The notes under the pieces are model-generated. The model saw only the letters and a list, made by a program, of their open reading frames with translations, searched no databases and had not been told where the DNA came from. Made by a program: the position numbers and the translations under genes. Positions 10,605 to 21,217 of a stretch of DNA of 64,000 bases are shown here, in pieces. The stretch is from Ephydatia muelleri. Lineage: Eukaryota; Porifera; Demospongiae; Spongillida; Spongillidae. Location of the stretch: contig JABACO010000003.1 in NCBI GenBank assembly GCA_013339895.1, forward strand, positions 8,477,662 through 8,541,661. The letters run 5' to 3'. The first letter of the stretch is position 1. The number at the start of each line of letters is the position of its first letter.

Positions 10605-12410
10605 TCTGGTACTTTTTCCGCCCTTATGAAGTACCCTGAAACTTTTATAATATAACTGAGATAGGTTTGGCTGTAAGATTTTCAATAAAACTCGTAGTGC
10701 CGCGATTCCTAACTCACGCAGTAGGCGTTTGGAATATTGCAATACTTCCTCGATGTTTGACGCAATTGACCTCACCTACATGTACCTAGCTTAACCTGGC
10801 TTGCCTGAATCACGATGCCATGCATTTCAACATTTTAGCCCACCATCAAACACTCTTGAAGCCATTAGGTTGTGCTGTCTAGTGAAGAAACATGAGAATA
10901 AATATGGTATTAGTACCTGTTATTGAGCATTGCATCTACGAAAGCTTAAGTTTAGGAGGTGTGGCACTCTGAATTTGAAGAGAGACCTTTAAGTAGTGTT
11001 CCTTCATAATTCACTTCAGCCTGTCTATTGGATCTGGGATGGTTTTATACGTAGCTGCAAGGCTGTTGAACTAGGAGTGGATAGACTCGGCCCCCTTCTC
11101 ACCTATCAACCCACATCCAGCGAGGTGGGAACGAATGCAATCCAACATCTGGTGTTCTTGGATGTGCAATTTTATAGTTCTTCTGGTACCTTTGAACTTG
11201 GCATCAAAGGTATTAAAAAATCCTTGATAGCATTGCCTGTTAAAATAAAAACGCAATGAAGTTCTGTGTTAGTGTGAGATTGTTTCTGAGCATGTGTGTG
11301 TATGTGGTGTGTACACGTGTGTGAAATTGCCTGTTTAAAATGAAGTTCTGTGTTAGTGTGAGACTGCTTCTAAACATGTGCTAGTTTGATACAAAAACTG
11401 TAACATTGCATGTATGTACTTACTGCTCCTCCTGTAGGTGGTTGAATTGTGCTGTTTTGAAGTTCATGTAGAACTTGTGCTGGCTTGTTGTGCTGACGGC
11501 AATGGGGTGTGTTGTAAGCTCAAGCCATAACATCTGTCCCACTAGATGTACAATGCACCATTATCTCACCAAGCAACCGAATGATAAGCTCTGGAGGCTG
11601 TATGAGCTCGGCGGGCTGAAGACTGGTGACTGAATAGCAGCAGGGGCACTTGAGTCATACAGTGACACGAATCCACTCCTTAAGACACGAGCTACAAACA
11701 TAGGCATGGCATGGTAGCTCTATATGTTGATGTAGCATGTACAAACAAATTGGACACTTAACTGCATCTACCATTGACAATATCTGTTTTGTTGACACAG
11801 AAAGCACCAGTACTTTGGTGATAATAGCAGGTGGTCTATCACAGCCATGATGCCTGTTGGTGTGTACCATAGCTGCTATACTTGTAAAATGGTTTACATG
11901 CCTACAGCATAACATGTTAAGCTACATGAACCTGTAATTTACAAGTGTCAGCAGTGTGTGTGGACCCGTTATATGGCTGTACTTGACACACTTGCATTGG
12001 TTCTTACACCTGCAACCTCAACATTGCCTTATGGCACAAATGTGCAGAACAATTGTGGGTGGATCTCCTTCTGGTCTGTTGAGATACTGAGACTAAAGAC
12101 TATTAGTGTAGGTGCTGCACTGGTATGTAGGCTCTAGCTTTGGTGGTTTGCCCTTGGCTTTGACTCCTCTATGAAGTTTGCACCCACATACCATGCAGAG
12201 ATCCACCGATCGGCATTTGTGGTGGGATTCCATAGCTAATTATGAGGTGGTGCGCATTATTCATGAAGCGGATGGTGTGTTATTATGTATTTCTGTGAGT
12301 GGCAGGAACTGCGGCACCACGAGTAAAACACATATTCTTACGTGAAAAAGATTGATCGTTCCACTCCTGCGTCTTTTTGTACCACTTATAAGGGCGGAAA
12401 AAAAGATACG
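10605..12410 (-). mobile_element. Internally deleted RAG1-like transposon relative
   Basis: On the minus strand a RING segment (VKCPICLYML...ELPCHAYVCSSC, about 11660-11795) is followed only 0.5 kb later by the terminal motif CGLIGEKGAESIHS (about 11075-11250). The middle of the RAG1-like gene, including the first two catalytic acidic residues, is missing. The stretch is flanked by inverted TTTTTCCGCCCTTAT words near 10612-10632 and 12378-12405, which may be the ends. The family differs from the 2.7-8.3 kb copy at many positions. Confidence 0.6.
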
Positions 12411-13460
12411 AAGGCCAGACTGGATGGCATTTTTCGCGCCATTTGGAGAGTACAATATGCGCGTGACAAAGTGTAGAATCACGCTACGCGTTGGGACATG
12501 CGTTTAAGTGAAAATAAAAACCAAACTAGTTTTACTTGTTAGAAATGGTTTCAAGATGTGCATTACTGCTACAAGTTTTGCATTTTTGATGGGTGAACTT
12601 TTAATGAGATGGCGGCTAGCCATGATTGACTTGAACCGTAAATGATGTCAGTGTGTTCTATTTATAAGCCTTTTGTCCACTCGAAACAGCCGTGACAAAT
12701 GGCTGTTCATGCATAATTGTTTTCGGCTTTCCAAATTCATACATAAATGAATATGTCAGTTTGCAGTACTAAATAATCTCAGTTTTACTTCAGCCTGTTT
12801 TGTGTTGGTGAGAACAACTCTGTAAGTCCACACATGTCGATTCCTCCACTTGTTCTACACCTCTGGTCTTCCATTTTATCCAAATGCTCCCAACCCACTA
12901 CTCAATGATTCTCCATCTCCATGCATCCGTTGATATGACCTGCATGGTCAATCTGCGTGTAGTGTCTCAGAATAGTATTAACATTTATATATCTAACTGA
13001 GACAAGAATAACAAATCACCTAGAGCAATCGTATTTATACCAGGTTCTACGCATGCGCACTTCCTACACTACACTGCGGCACGTCTTCCTCATACTTCTT
13101 CAGTTTGAGATAAACTAATTGTCCTACACAAATATAACATGATTTGGCAACTTTTCTGCTATCATTGCTTTTTTGACATTTATTGAATATGTGTACAGTG
13201 TATACAATAAACGTGGAGTAGAATTTGTTGCAAGGACAAGGATGGAGCAGATAGAGTGCAAGGCACTTAGAGCAATTCGGTGACAGTGTGGCATTCAAGG
13301 ATAGAATTTAATTTATAAAAAGGCTCAAGCCTATACGCGTGTAATGAACCCCGCCTTCTTATAAATTCCTTGCCACACGTCTAGGTGCCACTCTATCTGC
13401 TCCATCCGTTTCCAACATTCTTTATAATCCAACACTCCACACAAGCCTTTCAGCTTTTTT
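12411..13460. other. Repeat-derived DNA without gene
   Basis: Facing copies of a GGATGGAGCAGATAGAGTG word (about 13238-13258 and, inverted, 13385-13410) suggest a small inverted-repeat element. A TTTTGTCCACTCGAAACAGC word at about 12670 recurs near 38220. No coding gene seen. Confidence 0.5.
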
Positions 13461-13464
13461 TGAG

Positions 13465-13466
13465 CT

Positions 13467-13501
<35 letters not shown>

Positions 13502-13511
13502 CTCTCTCGCT

Positions 13512-13558
<47 letters not shown>

Positions 13559-13660
13559 TCTCTCCTCTCTCTCTCTCTCTCTCTCTTCCCTCTCTCTCTC
13601 TCTCTCTCTAGTCTCTTCCTCTCTCTCTCTCATCCTCGTCTCTCTCCTCTCTCTCTCTGT
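13465..13660. repeat. (CT)n microsatellite, interrupted
   Basis: Runs of CT broken by short variants over about 200 bases. Confidence 0.95.
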
Positions 13661-14241
13661 GCCTGATCTTCAGGATTTTAGAGAAAATGCACCCCAACCT
13701 ACAATCAGAAGACCATGGGATTCCTTCATAGCGTCATCTGTACGGTAGACACATGCAATTACACACCCTAGAAGTATCCTCCTTGCGGCATGCTGTAAAT
13801 AACCTGGGCCTTTAGCTAAATGCAAAGCCTGTAGTCCATTGCATCAGTACAGGTTTCAATGAGCTAGTCTTTGCCTTGAGCTTAATCCATGTCCAGACAT
13901 CCAAACACGTCTGTACATTGAAAACGCATGTAATATATTTGATTGTTTTCAAACATTAACGCAGTAGAATAGTTTTTTTTTAATAATGCATTCTTTTATT
14001 TTTCGCTTTCATTTTGCGAGCAGGAGAATCAACAACAAAATTAATTACTTTTTTCTATTACGTAGTATTTTTCTTTAGAGGTCAATAGTTGATTACCATA
14101 CATCAATGGATAGAGGTCAATAATGATTTATAACATCAAATGTGGGCACGCCCTTATAGTGCAAATTATAAGTGCTGGTGCGTGTGTGAGTGGGAGGAGC
14201 GTGTCGTTTTCTAAATGCTCGTAATGTGCCCTTGGTTCAAT
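13661..14241. other. No recognisable gene
   Basis: AT-rich DNA with scattered short frames; nothing I can name. Confidence 0.4.
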
Positions 14242-14587
14242 CAGGGCCCGCGGAGGGTATTATAAAGTGGGGGGGCAGATTTTTGTACTCAATTAAGTTG
14301 TATCGCACCTCCGTGCATGTGGAAGTTATTCATAGAAACGCGCGTACAAATACAAGCCAAATGCATGCACGATAAAATCGATCCTACATCTATATACCAA
14401 AATGTCGCTTTCGATTATCATTTCTAGAGGCGAACTCAGAGGCAACTTCGTCCAAGTCAATATTAGCTGTTCTGTCGCTATATGAATCATGAGAGTAGCT
14501 AAGTTATTAAATCTAATTTGATTCATGCTTGAACAAAGCCACGTTTTCAGGCGACGAGCGGTAGAAAAAGATCTTTCACTAACTGCA

Positions 14588-14881
14588 CAAGTAAATAAAA
14601 ACATTCTCTAACGAGAAAGTTGTTGGTATATAGGATTGACCAATGGTGGTGTAAAAAGCACGGAAACAAGAGTGACAGAAATTTGACTGGAAAATTGAAA
14701 TAGGCCTATATTTAGCCCATTACTCAGGCATGTACTGTTACAACGTTAGTGTGCTAAATATAGGCCTATTTCAATTTTCCAGTCAAATTTCTGTCACTCT
14801 TGTTTCCGTGCTTTTTACACCACCATTGGTCAATCCTATATACCAACAACTTTCTCGTTAGAGAATGTTTTTATTTACTTG
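14588..14881. repeat. Terminal 294-bp palindrome of copy A
   Basis: CAAGTAAATAAAAACATTCT at the start is mirrored at the end; arms are about 125-130 bp around a centre near 14735. The same palindrome closes copy B at 28540-28831, and partial relatives flank the receptor gene at 47.9 and 50.0 kb. Confidence 0.9.
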
Positions 14882-15029
14882 TTTCATTCGTTTTTTCCTC
14901 TGTCGTAGTAGCGCGTCTTTAAATGTTGTCACAAATTCATTTTAATTTTCGAAGGGAGGGAGGTTAAAAAATTTAATAATTGAAATTATAAGTATATGAG
15001 TTTTTAATGTACTGTACGGTTCCCCTGGC

Positions 15030-15320
15030 TTGTCTTCTTCTTCTCCCCAAGCCTCGTCTCTGACCTCGGCAGCCTGGTTCAGGCCATGGGAGCCATGCGG
15101 GTGGTGGTGGCAGCGGCCAGGGTGGCAGCAGGCAAAGTGGTGGTGGGGGCACTGGTGCCAATACTGTAGCGGTGCTCCTGCTGCTTCTGCTGCTGCTGCT
15201 GGTGGCGGTGAGGGCAGCTCTGCTGCTGGTGGTGGTGGGGGCAGCTCTGCTGCTGGTGACGGTGGGGGCAGCGCTGCTACTGCTGCTGCTGGTGGTGGCG
15301 GTGAGGGGCAGCACTGCATC
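15030..15320. repeat. GC-rich trinucleotide tract of copy A
   Basis: Imperfect CTG/GCT/GGT repeats that give long proline/alanine or glycine/serine frames on both strands. The counterpart in copy B is at about 28080-28380. Probably not coding. Confidence 0.6.
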
Positions 15321-15531
15321 TGACAGAGAGTATAGAAACAAAGCGCAAGGATTTAGTTTTTACCTTTTTCGTTCTCAGCAAGCGAAGTGCACTATTTGGC
15401 AGGTGAGTCGCTTTTATACATGAAAAGCCTTTACATGTGTGCCGGCTGTGCTATAATTCTATTGGTCCAATTTTATTGGTACATCACCAATTGGTCTACA
15501 TATTCATGACCTCACAGATAAGGGGGAGTGG

Positions 15532-15532
<1 letters not shown>

Positions 15533-15625
<93 letters not shown>
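15533..15625. repeat. (GT)n microsatellite
   Basis: About 90 bases of GT. It splits two copies of a GCTGTGCTA..ATTCTATTGG word (about 15445 and 15630), so the microsatellite sits in a local duplication. Confidence 0.95.
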
Positions 15626-15626
<1 letters not shown>

Positions 15627-16275
15627 GCCAGCTGTGCTAAAATTCTATTGGTCCAATTTTATCTATTCACTGGATTGGTCTGCATAACTCATGACCCCCC
15701 AAAGGTGCCATTGTGCTGAAAATTGGAGGAAGTTGTTCATGCTCCAAATTAAAAGGTGTTAACAATGTTTACATGGGAATGACCTCCCCTCCAATGATGA
15801 ATGGACATTTGGAAAAGTGACTTTGTCCTCAACACAAATGCTACTAGTGAGCTTGCGACACTCATTCACTCATTTGTACATTTCTATTTCAAGGGGTGCA
15901 TGGTATCCTTATCTCTGTCCCCTATCTCCTCTGCCACTACACACCTACCATTGAGGTCTACTGCTCAACCCTAGCAAATGCAATTAAATTCGTACACAGT
16001 TGCAGGCTGGCTGCCGTTGTACATCAGATTAAGGATGACACCCCAATATTCAATAGACAGGTCACAAAGGACAGTACGGTCACCATGCATGCTTTACATG
16101 TGAAGTGATGCGTGCTGTACACATGTTGCATGCACATCTTCCTATAGCTTTTTAATGCTAGTGCAATACAACATGCCATCACATACCTTTGGGTGGTAGT
16201 GGTAGTTCGGTGACCCCTGCGATACCGCTTCCTCTCGGCAGCACGTTTAGCCAATCGGACAGCGGGGTCATTCCA

Positions 16276-16695
16276 TTACCGATTCCTTTCAGATGCCTTA
16301 ATGGCAGCTGAATTGTCCTCGTATTTCTGCCTTTTAGCAGCGCGGTTCTCCTCGAAGTCCTCTTGATATCGCTGCCTTTTAGCAGTACGGTTCTCCTCGA
16401 GGTCCTCTTGATATCGCTGCCTTTTAGCAGATTGCGTAGATTCAATATCTGCGTTGTAGCTGTCGCGTGCAGAGGCCTTCTTCTTTTCGGGATCGGCCTT
16501 GTAGCTGTCGCGTACAGAGGCCTTCTTCTTTTCGGGATCGGCCTTGTAGCTGTCGCGTACAGAGGCCTTCTTCTTTTCGGGATCGGCCTTGTAGCGCGCT
16601 CGGGCTTTAGCCTTGTTTTCTTGTGATAAAATATCGTCTTGCTTTTGAAGGTATTCCGCTCGTTGCTTAGATCTCTTCTTTCGATTACGCGAAGG
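16276..16695 (-). CDS. Basic repeat protein of rolling-circle-like element, copy A
   Basis: A 139-140 aa frame starting MPSRNRKKRSKQRAEYLQ. It is almost wholly lysine/arginine/glutamate-rich repeats: about three copies of a 14-residue unit KADPEKKKASVRDSY, then three RQRYQEDxEENRxAK units. Similar short repeats (RYxxDPExKxK...) occur at the N-terminus of large Helitron replication proteins in animals, so this is probably the truncated front of such a protein. Copy B (27038-27457) keeps the same frame. The repeats are predicted helical and highly charged; nucleic-acid binding is only a guess. Confidence 0.6.
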   Translation of the reverse strand, partial: PSRNRKKRSKQRAEYLQKQDDILSQENKAKARARYKADPEKKKASVRDSYKADPEKKKASVRDSYKADPEKKKASARDSYNADIESTQSAKRQRYQEDLEENRTAKRQRYQEDFEENRAAKRQKYEDNSAAIKASERNR

Positions 16696-17227
16696 CATTT
16701 AACTTCACTAGCCAAAGTATTAAACTGCGATAGGAACACCAAATAAATTTCGTGCAGGTCGGAGTATTTATACTGCATGCTGTAAAATAACTTCATTAAT
16801 CAACAATAAACCAAATAAACTTCTGCAATAACTTCATATCCTATACAGAACTTGCTACCGCATGAGGTACTTCTCGCTGTAGTCTTTATATGACCTTAAA
16901 GGGCACCGCGCAGGTGAATTCCAAAGATATTGGCGCTATTGCCGTTATTCAAAACCGTTCGTAGCTCGAGTTATACCTTCCTAAGGAAGAAGAAGAAGAA
17001 GAAGACGACGACCAAGAATTATTTTGGGACTGGGCACGAGAAAAAGGAATTCGTTTGTTTCTCTAAAAGCACACCGTTTTATGACACGGAACAAACGTAG
17101 AACTGTAGATCTTTGAGTTCTCGTTCCATCGCGACAAAGAGATACGCGATCCGTTTCTCCGTTGTCCCTCCAGACGCGAGTGAAGTTTTTTAATGATATT
17201 CATCAATCCTCAATCAATCCTATATTG

Positions 17228-17273
17228 AACCTGCTGCCGCAGGTTCAGATGAACCTGCTGCCGCAGGTTCAGA
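17228..17273. repeat. Doubled terminal hairpin of copy A
   Basis: TGAACCTGC/GCAGGTTCA hairpin with a 4-base loop, present twice in a row here and once at the matching end of copy B (20523-20545). Confidence 0.85.
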
Positions 17274-19929
17274 TTAGTAGCTGGATTGACCAAGATCAGT
17301 TTAAATACAGTAACAATCTCCGAAATTAGGTCCTTTTCACATTGGTCAAGGCTTTGAAAAGCACTGTAAATTTCGTGGAATGATTGAAATTCTCCACTTA
17401 GCATGAGTTTAAAAACAGGTAACTGGGCCTTCAAAAGTGTGACATTCACATCTTCAGCATATTTCTCTGACATATATTTTAGTTCATCAGTTACATCAAT
17501 TCCTGGTTTAAGAGCATTTAGAAGTAATGTTTCCATAATACTGTAGGCCTTAATCCCTGGCTGGTCGAAACTTTGTCTAATGGCATTGGTTACCAAATCG
17601 ATTGCTTCATAGTAGACCCTTCGAAAATATTCATCAGCAGATGATGGCTGATGAGATTGTCCACTTCCTACTTCAAATCTTTTTGAGACATTGCGATGCC
17701 TGGGCAGTGAAGGTTCAGGTACACCATGATTCTTAGCCTGTTTTTTAACATTCATGAAATATAGGTCAAACATTTCATCTGATCTCATGCTTGTGATGGC
17801 CCTAATTACCAAATTGGCACAATGCTGCCCTTCTACAGATGATAGCTGTGTTTTCTGGAGGGTTTTGGACAGGTTATCTGTCTGGATAAGCAATGTGGCA
17901 CCAAGATTTAATCCAAAAAAATACTGAATGACTCCATTTGAGCTTTCACACGAGCCCGCATCTCAGTATCCAATCTTTCTTCCAAGCAGATATCCCATTC
18001 CAACATCAGGGCTTCATAATTGTCTTTAATCCTTTCAAAGCTTTCTCCTTGAACAGTCCACCGAGTAGGACACAGCATTTTTATTCCAGGAGTGTCCATA
18101 TGAATGTCTGCTTTGATACTATTCAGGATTCCCTGGTGAGAATTTAATTAATTTACAAATTTCCATTGTTGTATCCAAGGTATCAGATAGTACTTTGCAG
18201 CCTTTTATCATTTCATGAACCGCTAGACTAAATGCATGCCCATGGCAGTGTGTTAAATGGGCACTGGGAGCATCAGCTAAGAGCTGTGCAGCAACTCCAT
18301 TTCTACAGCCTGCCATTGTTCCAGCTCCATCATAACACTGGCCTCTACATTTAAATAGACTCAGATTCATTCTTAGCAGCACATCCTTGATTACTGAAAC
18401 TATAGTATCAGAAAAAATACTAGGTATATGATAAAACCCAATAAATTCTTCATGTGCTACCAAGTTGTGATCTACATGCCTCAAACAAATTGCTAAAAGC
18501 TCCTTATTTGACACATCTGTACATTCGTCTGCCATCAAAGAAAAATATCCATTCTTTCTGATACCTTCTGCTAAATCAGAAACAATTCTTAATGCAATAA
18601 TATTTATCATTTCATTTTGTATCTCATGGGAAAGATATTTGTCATGTCTTTTCAGCCAATCGTGCATACTGGCATCATCATTGGCTCTGAGTTTGAAGAG
18701 TTGAAAAAAATTTGAATCCTCATCCGTATCTCCTTGGAAAGCAATTCTTTGCCTTGCCAAAAACTGCACATTTTCGAATATCTTTCGTAAAATTTGCCTG
18801 TTTTTAGCAACTTCTTTTTTATAAACATCAGATAAAGATGACCCAATATCTGCGCAAGTCTTTGGTAGAGTAACAATGGAATCTATGGCTAGCAGAGATG
18901 GCATGCTGATGTTTGGTGTTCCCGAAATCTTTCAAGCGCCTTTTTCCAGCTACAGTAGCCATCGATAACAAATGCTGGATCTATATTTCGGGCATGCAGT
19001 TCTTAATTCACCCTCAAATTCTGCTCGCATACACGTATGGCAAAGCACTTTATCATTAGTTTCATCGTAGTGCAACCACGGAAAATCATTGAACCAAGTT
19101 CCCTGAAAGGCTCGGTTAAATTTTTCCAAACTGCCGCTTTGGAAACTTTATCGTCGTAGGTTGATTTGGTTGAACCGGGACCAGGTAGGATGTTGTTGAA
19201 AAAGTGTCCTGCAAATGTTTGTCATTGGATAGACTGGTACCGGTATTGCTTGATGTTGAAGTATGGCTTTCCTTGGGTACAGGTATGTCGTCTGATAAAG
19301 TATTGCCATCCAATACACGGTCAATCTCATCTGATACATCTGAAGTACCGCGTGCTTCATTACTCGAATTAGAAGTTTCTGCCGATATCTTTTGGTTTAA
19401 GCATGGTCGGAAGAACGTAGCTATGTTACACTGCTTCTTACAAGGAGGCTCGCCCATTGCGTTACGTAGCGGACGGGCCGGGCAATTAGAATTCGAATCC
19501 AATCGGTTGGCTATCACAAGCAAAAAGTTTCCTTCGTCAAGCAAACAATCAAATCACTATAAGATACAAGCGTCAAGCACTGCACAAGAACAAAAGAACA
19601 AAAGTCCGGCTGGCGCCGCGTGCCTGAACTAATGCTTGTTGACGTGTATGCATCCGCAATAATTAATGCACTAAATAAATTAACATTATCGGCCAAAAAA
19701 GTGGGGGGGCAGCTGCACCCCTTGCCCCCCCGGCTCCGCGGGCCCTGTAATAAATTCAATACATTTGAATATTTCTTTCATCGGCGTGAATAGACGAACG
19801 TGCGCTCGGCATGTATCTACCTGTTTTCTACGACTGCGTAAGTTAACGGTCCGTTCCTACATCTTGATACCTCATCCTGATATGCGCAATGACACACCAC
19901 GCGCGCGTACACACACACATTCCCACATA

Positions 19930-20290
19930 CTCCTAGCTCTTTTTCCTGGGGTGCACATTAGGAAGAATCACTTTAGCTGATGCTAATTAACCGGTTGGGT
20001 TGGTCTGTACCCAGGGCAAGAATGGGTTAAATATCTCTAGCCGCTAGTCAGTTGTGTCGTCTGGGTGTCGTCTGTACCCTGTGCAAGATTGGGTTAATCT
20101 ATCTAGTTGAGTTGCCTGGGTGTGGCCAGTACCCTGGGCAAGAATGGGTTAAATATCTTTAGCTGCTAGTTAGTTGTGTTGTCTGGGTGTGGTCTGTACC
20201 CTGGGCAAGAATGGGTTAAATATCTCTAGCCACTAGATAGTTGGGTCATCTAGGTGTTGTTTGTACCCTGGGCAAGATTGGGTTAGTTGA
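19930..20290. repeat. Minisatellite, unit with GTACCCTGGGCAAGAATGGG
   Basis: Several diverged copies of a roughly 60-70 base unit (GTACCCTGGGCAAGA...GGGTTAAATATCTCTAGC). The array continues after the inserted element at 28832-29110, showing that copy B landed inside it. Confidence 0.85.
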
Positions 20291-20292
20291 GT

Positions 20293-20492
<200 letters not shown>

Positions 20493-21003
20493 TCGCAGCT
20501 CTTTTTCCTAGGGTGTATATATCTGAACCTGCGGCAGCAGGTTCAATATAGGATTGATTGAGGATTGATGAATATCATTAAAAAAACTTCACTCGCGTCT
20601 GGAGGGACAACGGAGAAACGGATCGCGTATCTCTTTGTCGCGATGGAACGAGAACTCAAAGATCTACAGTTCTACGTTTGTTCCGTGTCATAAAACGGTG
20701 TGCTTTTAGAGAAACAAACGAATTCCTTTTTCTCGTGCCCAGTCCCAAAATAATTCTTGGTCGTCGTCGTCGTCGTCGTCGTCGTCTTCTTCTTCCTTAG
20801 GAAGGTATAACTCGAGCTACGAACGGTTTTGAAGAACGGCAATAGCACCAATATCTTTGGAATTCACCTGCACGGTGCCCTTTAAGGTCATATAGACATT
20901 TAGAAAGACTACACCTCATGCGGTAGCAAGTTCTGTACAGGATATGAAGTTATAATTTGGTTTATTGTTGATGAATGAAGTATAAATACTCCGATACTTG
21001 GTG

Positions 21004-21010
21004 TTCCTAT
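21004..21010. repeat. Target site duplication, left copy (Academ-type)
   Basis: TTCCTAT, repeated at 27000-27006; copy A has the undisturbed site once (complement at 16731-16737). A shared G makes 8 bp possible. Confidence 0.88.
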
Positions 21011-21217
21011 CTAGTCTCGTACCCAGACCCTGATTCCCACAGCTACGGATGGATTACATCACCGCTACGTGGAAAGAGGGTCTGGCGAAATGCCCAACAA
21101 AAGTCGTTCTACGTTAATAAATGATACGTCATCAAACACGGTGCAATATGACGTCGCACGGTGTTAGAAACGTCATTTAGCTCCGTATAGATTGAGTTGA
21201 TTTTAATTGGTTCGGAA

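Larger units (their letters stand above)
14588..17273 (-). mobile_element. Rolling-circle-like (Helitron-like) element, copy A
   Basis: 2686 bp, inserted between A and T of the hAT transposase gene with no target duplication. On the minus strand the empty site reads ACTAA/TGCAG, and the insert begins TCTGAACCTGCGGC and ends TTTATTTACTTG. One end is a doubled small hairpin (arms TGAACCTGC/GCAGGTTCA); the other is a 294-bp palindrome. Precise insertion between A and T without duplication is the Helitron habit. The CTRR end is not exact (CTTG), so the class is an inference. It carries one small gene and no replication protein or helicase, so it is non-autonomous. Confidence 0.7.
14326..19457 (-). 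pseudogene. hAT transposase (ZMYM1-like), interrupted
   Basis: The N-terminal part begins at ATG 19457 (MGEPPCKKQCNIATFF). The zinc-finger region and a long core frame (about 18119-18904: LMADECTDVSNKELL, then CRGQCYDGAGTMAG and the LTHCHGHAFSLAV block) follow, then 17283-17893 ending at LILVNPATN. The dimerisation domain (AVSERSFSTARRLKTWL) resumes at 14587 and runs to 14326, on the far side of the inserted element: PATN and AVSERSF join perfectly once the insert is ignored. The frame also shifts at least twice between 17.9 and 19.2 kb. This is the ZMYM1/DUF4371 type of hAT transposase; it is not functional here. Confidence 0.85.
14242..19747 (-). mobile_element. hAT transposon, split by a later insertion
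   Basis: Inverted ends CAGGGCCCGCGGAG (14242-14255) and its complement (19734-19747), each followed inward by a G-rich tract (GTGGGGGGGCA). A minus-strand transposase gene lies between. Removing the insertion at 14588-17273 leaves an element of about 2.8 kb, a normal hAT size. No matching 8-bp duplication is left at the outer flanks, so this copy is older than the two hAT copies further right. Confidence 0.85.

Noticed and set aside
14242-19747. 8-bp target duplication of the split hAT element
   Set aside because: Flanking octamers GGTTCAAT and TAATAAAT agree at only four positions.
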